Shown here: positions 5,992 through 7,079 of the stretch, in pieces | How positions within the stretch are numbered: the first letter of the stretch is position 1 | Layout: each line of letters begins with the position of its first letter | DNA from: an uncultured Clostridia bacterium | GTDB taxonomy: Bacteria; Bacillota; Clostridia; HGM11514 | Assembly (NCBI GenBank): GCA_934489915.1 | Contig: CAKSSZ010000075.1 | Coordinates: forward strand, 1-7,079 | DNA: 7,079 bases | Reading direction: 5' to 3' | Made by a program: the position numbers and the translations under genes | The notes under the pieces: model-generated | The model's database searches: none | What the model saw: the letters and a program-made list of their open reading frames with translations, nothing else | Told to the model about the DNA's origin: nothing

Positions 5992-6276
5992 ATGAATATC
6001 AAACCTTTGGGTGACCGTGTTGTCATCAAAATGCTGGAAAGCGAAGAGAAAACCAAGAGCGGAATTATTCTGACCGGCTCTGCCCAGGAAAAACCGCAGG
6101 TAGCAGAAGTCGTTGCTGTTGGCCCCGGCGGAATGATTGACGGGAAGGAAGTTAAGATGGAGCTGGCGGTTGGAGATAAAATCATTGCTTCCAAATATGC
6201 CGGAACCGAAGTAAAGCTGAACGATGAAGAGTACATCATTGTTAAGCAGAGCGACGTGCTGGCTAAGGTTGAATAG
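5992..6276 (+). CDS. groES: Co-chaperonin GroES (Cpn10)
   Basis: A 94-residue protein of normal length for GroES, which forms a seven-subunit lid on the GroEL ring and closes the folding chamber in the cytoplasm. It begins with the family signature IKPLGDRVVIK (residues 3-13). The mobile loop spans about residues 17-33, with the hydrophobic tripeptide IIL (25-27) that docks on GroEL. VAVGPGG (41-47) forms the roof-side turn, and VGDKIIASKYAGTEV (60-74) is the second signature. AGGAGGT (5978-5984) lies 7 nt before the ATG. It is the first gene of groESL, 17 nt before groEL, under the CIRCE operator. Confidence 0.98.
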   Translation: MNIKPLGDRVVIKMLESEEKTKSGIILTGSAQEKPQVAEVVAVGPGGMIDGKEVKMELAVGDKIIASKYAGTEVKLNDEEYIIVKQSDVLAKVE

Positions 6277-6293
6277 TAGAGGAGGATTTCATT

Positions 6294-7079
6294 ATGTCTA
6301 AAGAAATTTTATATGGTGAAGAAGCAAGAAGAGCCTTGGAACGGGGCGTTAATCAATTGGCAGATACAGTAAAAATTACATTGGGACCGAAAGGAAGAAA
6401 CGTTGTACTGGATAAGAAATACGGCTCTCCTTTAATCACCAATGACGGTGTGACCATCGCAAAGGAAATTGAGCTGGAAGATCCCTTTGAAAATATGGGC
6501 GCTCAGCTTGTGAAAGAGGTTTCTACAAAGACCAATGACGTTGCAGGCGACGGTACCACAACCGCTACTCTGCTGGCACAGGCAATCATCCGTGAAGGTC
6601 TTAAGAATGTAGCTGCCGGCGCAAACCCCATGGTTGTGAAAAAGGGTATTATGAAAGCAGTTGCTACGGCAGTGGAATCTGTTAAGGCAGGCAGCAAGAT
6701 TGTATCCGGGAAAGATGACATTGCAAGAGTTGCTGCTGTATCCTCTGCAGACGAAACCATTGGTCAGCTGATTGCCGATGCGATGGAAAAAGTTACCCAT
6801 GACGGTGTTATTACAGTAGAAGAATCCAAAACCGCAGAAACCTATTCCGAGGTAGTAGAAGGAATGCAGTTTGACCGCGGTTATATCTCTCCTTACATGG
6901 TAACCGATACAGAGAAAATGGAAGCTATTATCGATGACGCTTACATTTTGATTACCGATAAAAAGATCAGCAATATTCAGGAAGTTCTCCCGATCTTGGA
7001 ACAGATCGTTCAGCAGGGTCAAAAGCTGTTAATCGTTGCCGAGGATGTAGAAGGAGAGGCTCTGACCACTTTGGTACTG
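6294..7079 (+). CDS. groEL: Chaperonin GroEL (Hsp60), N-terminal 262 residues, cut by window end
   Basis: Large chaperonin subunit of the double seven-membered ring that folds proteins with ATP and GroES. The frame is open to the last base; about half of the usual 540 residues are present. The equatorial domain (1 to about 133) carries TLGPKGRNVVLD (29-40) and the nucleotide-binding GDGTTT (85-90, Asp86). The intermediate domain (about 134-189) carries AVSSADETIG (148-157). The apical domain begins with EGMQFDRGYISPYM (189-202), including substrate-contact Tyr197 and Tyr201, and includes VLPILEQI (231-238). AGAGGAGGA (6278-6286) precedes the ATG by 7 nt. It is transcribed with groES from the CIRCE-controlled promoter. 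Nothing unusual is seen in the visible part. Confidence 0.98.
   Translation, partial: MSKEILYGEEARRALERGVNQLADTVKITLGPKGRNVVLDKKYGSPLITNDGVTIAKEIELEDPFENMGAQLVKEVSTKTNDVAGDGTTTATLLAQAIIREGLKNVAAGANPMVVKKGIMKAVATAVESVKAGSKIVSGKDDIARVAAVSSADETIGQLIADAMEKVTHDGVITVEESKTAETYSEVVEGMQFDRGYISPYMVTDTEKMEAIIDDAYILITDKKISNIQEVLPILEQIVQQGQKLLIVAEDVEGEALTTLVL

Noticed and set aside
5931..6239. Minus-strand open frame opposite groES, and others opposite groEL (6432-7022, 6503-6760)
   Set aside because: These are shadows of highly conserved groES/groEL codons, with no ribosome binding site or recognisable protein.

Overview
The window looks like chromosomal DNA of a Gram-positive, low-to-mid-GC member of the Clostridia, most likely a gut-type Oscillospiraceae-like anaerobe. 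The evidence is AGGAGG-type ribosome binding sites, sigma-A-like promoters, a perfect HrcA/CIRCE operator in front of groESL, a gene for RNase M5 (a Firmicutes-type enzyme) and the trmK-nif3 gene pair typical of this phylum. The genus assignment is inference only.

Layout. (1) Bases 1-1324, plus strand: the 3' part of trmK (tRNA m1A22 methyltransferase, cut by the window edge). It overlaps by 10 nt a complete short-form Nif3/YqfO-like dinuclear-metal protein. (2) 1335-1377: an intrinsic terminator that can work in both directions, lying between convergent genes. (3) 1391-5119, minus strand: one very large gene for a secreted 1242-residue modular protein. Its parts are a signal peptide, a CE2-like acetyl-esterase region (jelly roll plus SGNH hydrolase), a right-handed beta-helix region, a carbohydrate-binding-like jelly roll and an unrecognised C-terminal beta-rich region. 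(4) 5120-5231: a compact divergent regulatory region in which two promoters facing opposite ways carry perfect TATAAT boxes as an inverted repeat only 3 bp apart. (5) 5232-5831, plus strand: rnmV (RNase M5), which starts with TTG. (6) 5832-5991: the groESL promoter with a perfect CIRCE element. (7) 5992 to the end: groES and the first 262 codons of groEL, cut by the window edge.

How it fits together. The plus-strand genes are housekeeping: tRNA modification, 5S rRNA maturation and chaperonin. The large minus-strand gene is an accessory function, probably attack on acetylated plant or host polysaccharide outside the cell. It sits alone between a terminator and its own promoter. No CRISPR, transposase, tRNA, rRNA, phage gene or other mobile element was seen. 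Apart from partial trmK and groEL, the genes look intact. The least understood part is the large modular protein, in particular the activity of its beta-helix region and the nature of its last 110 residues.
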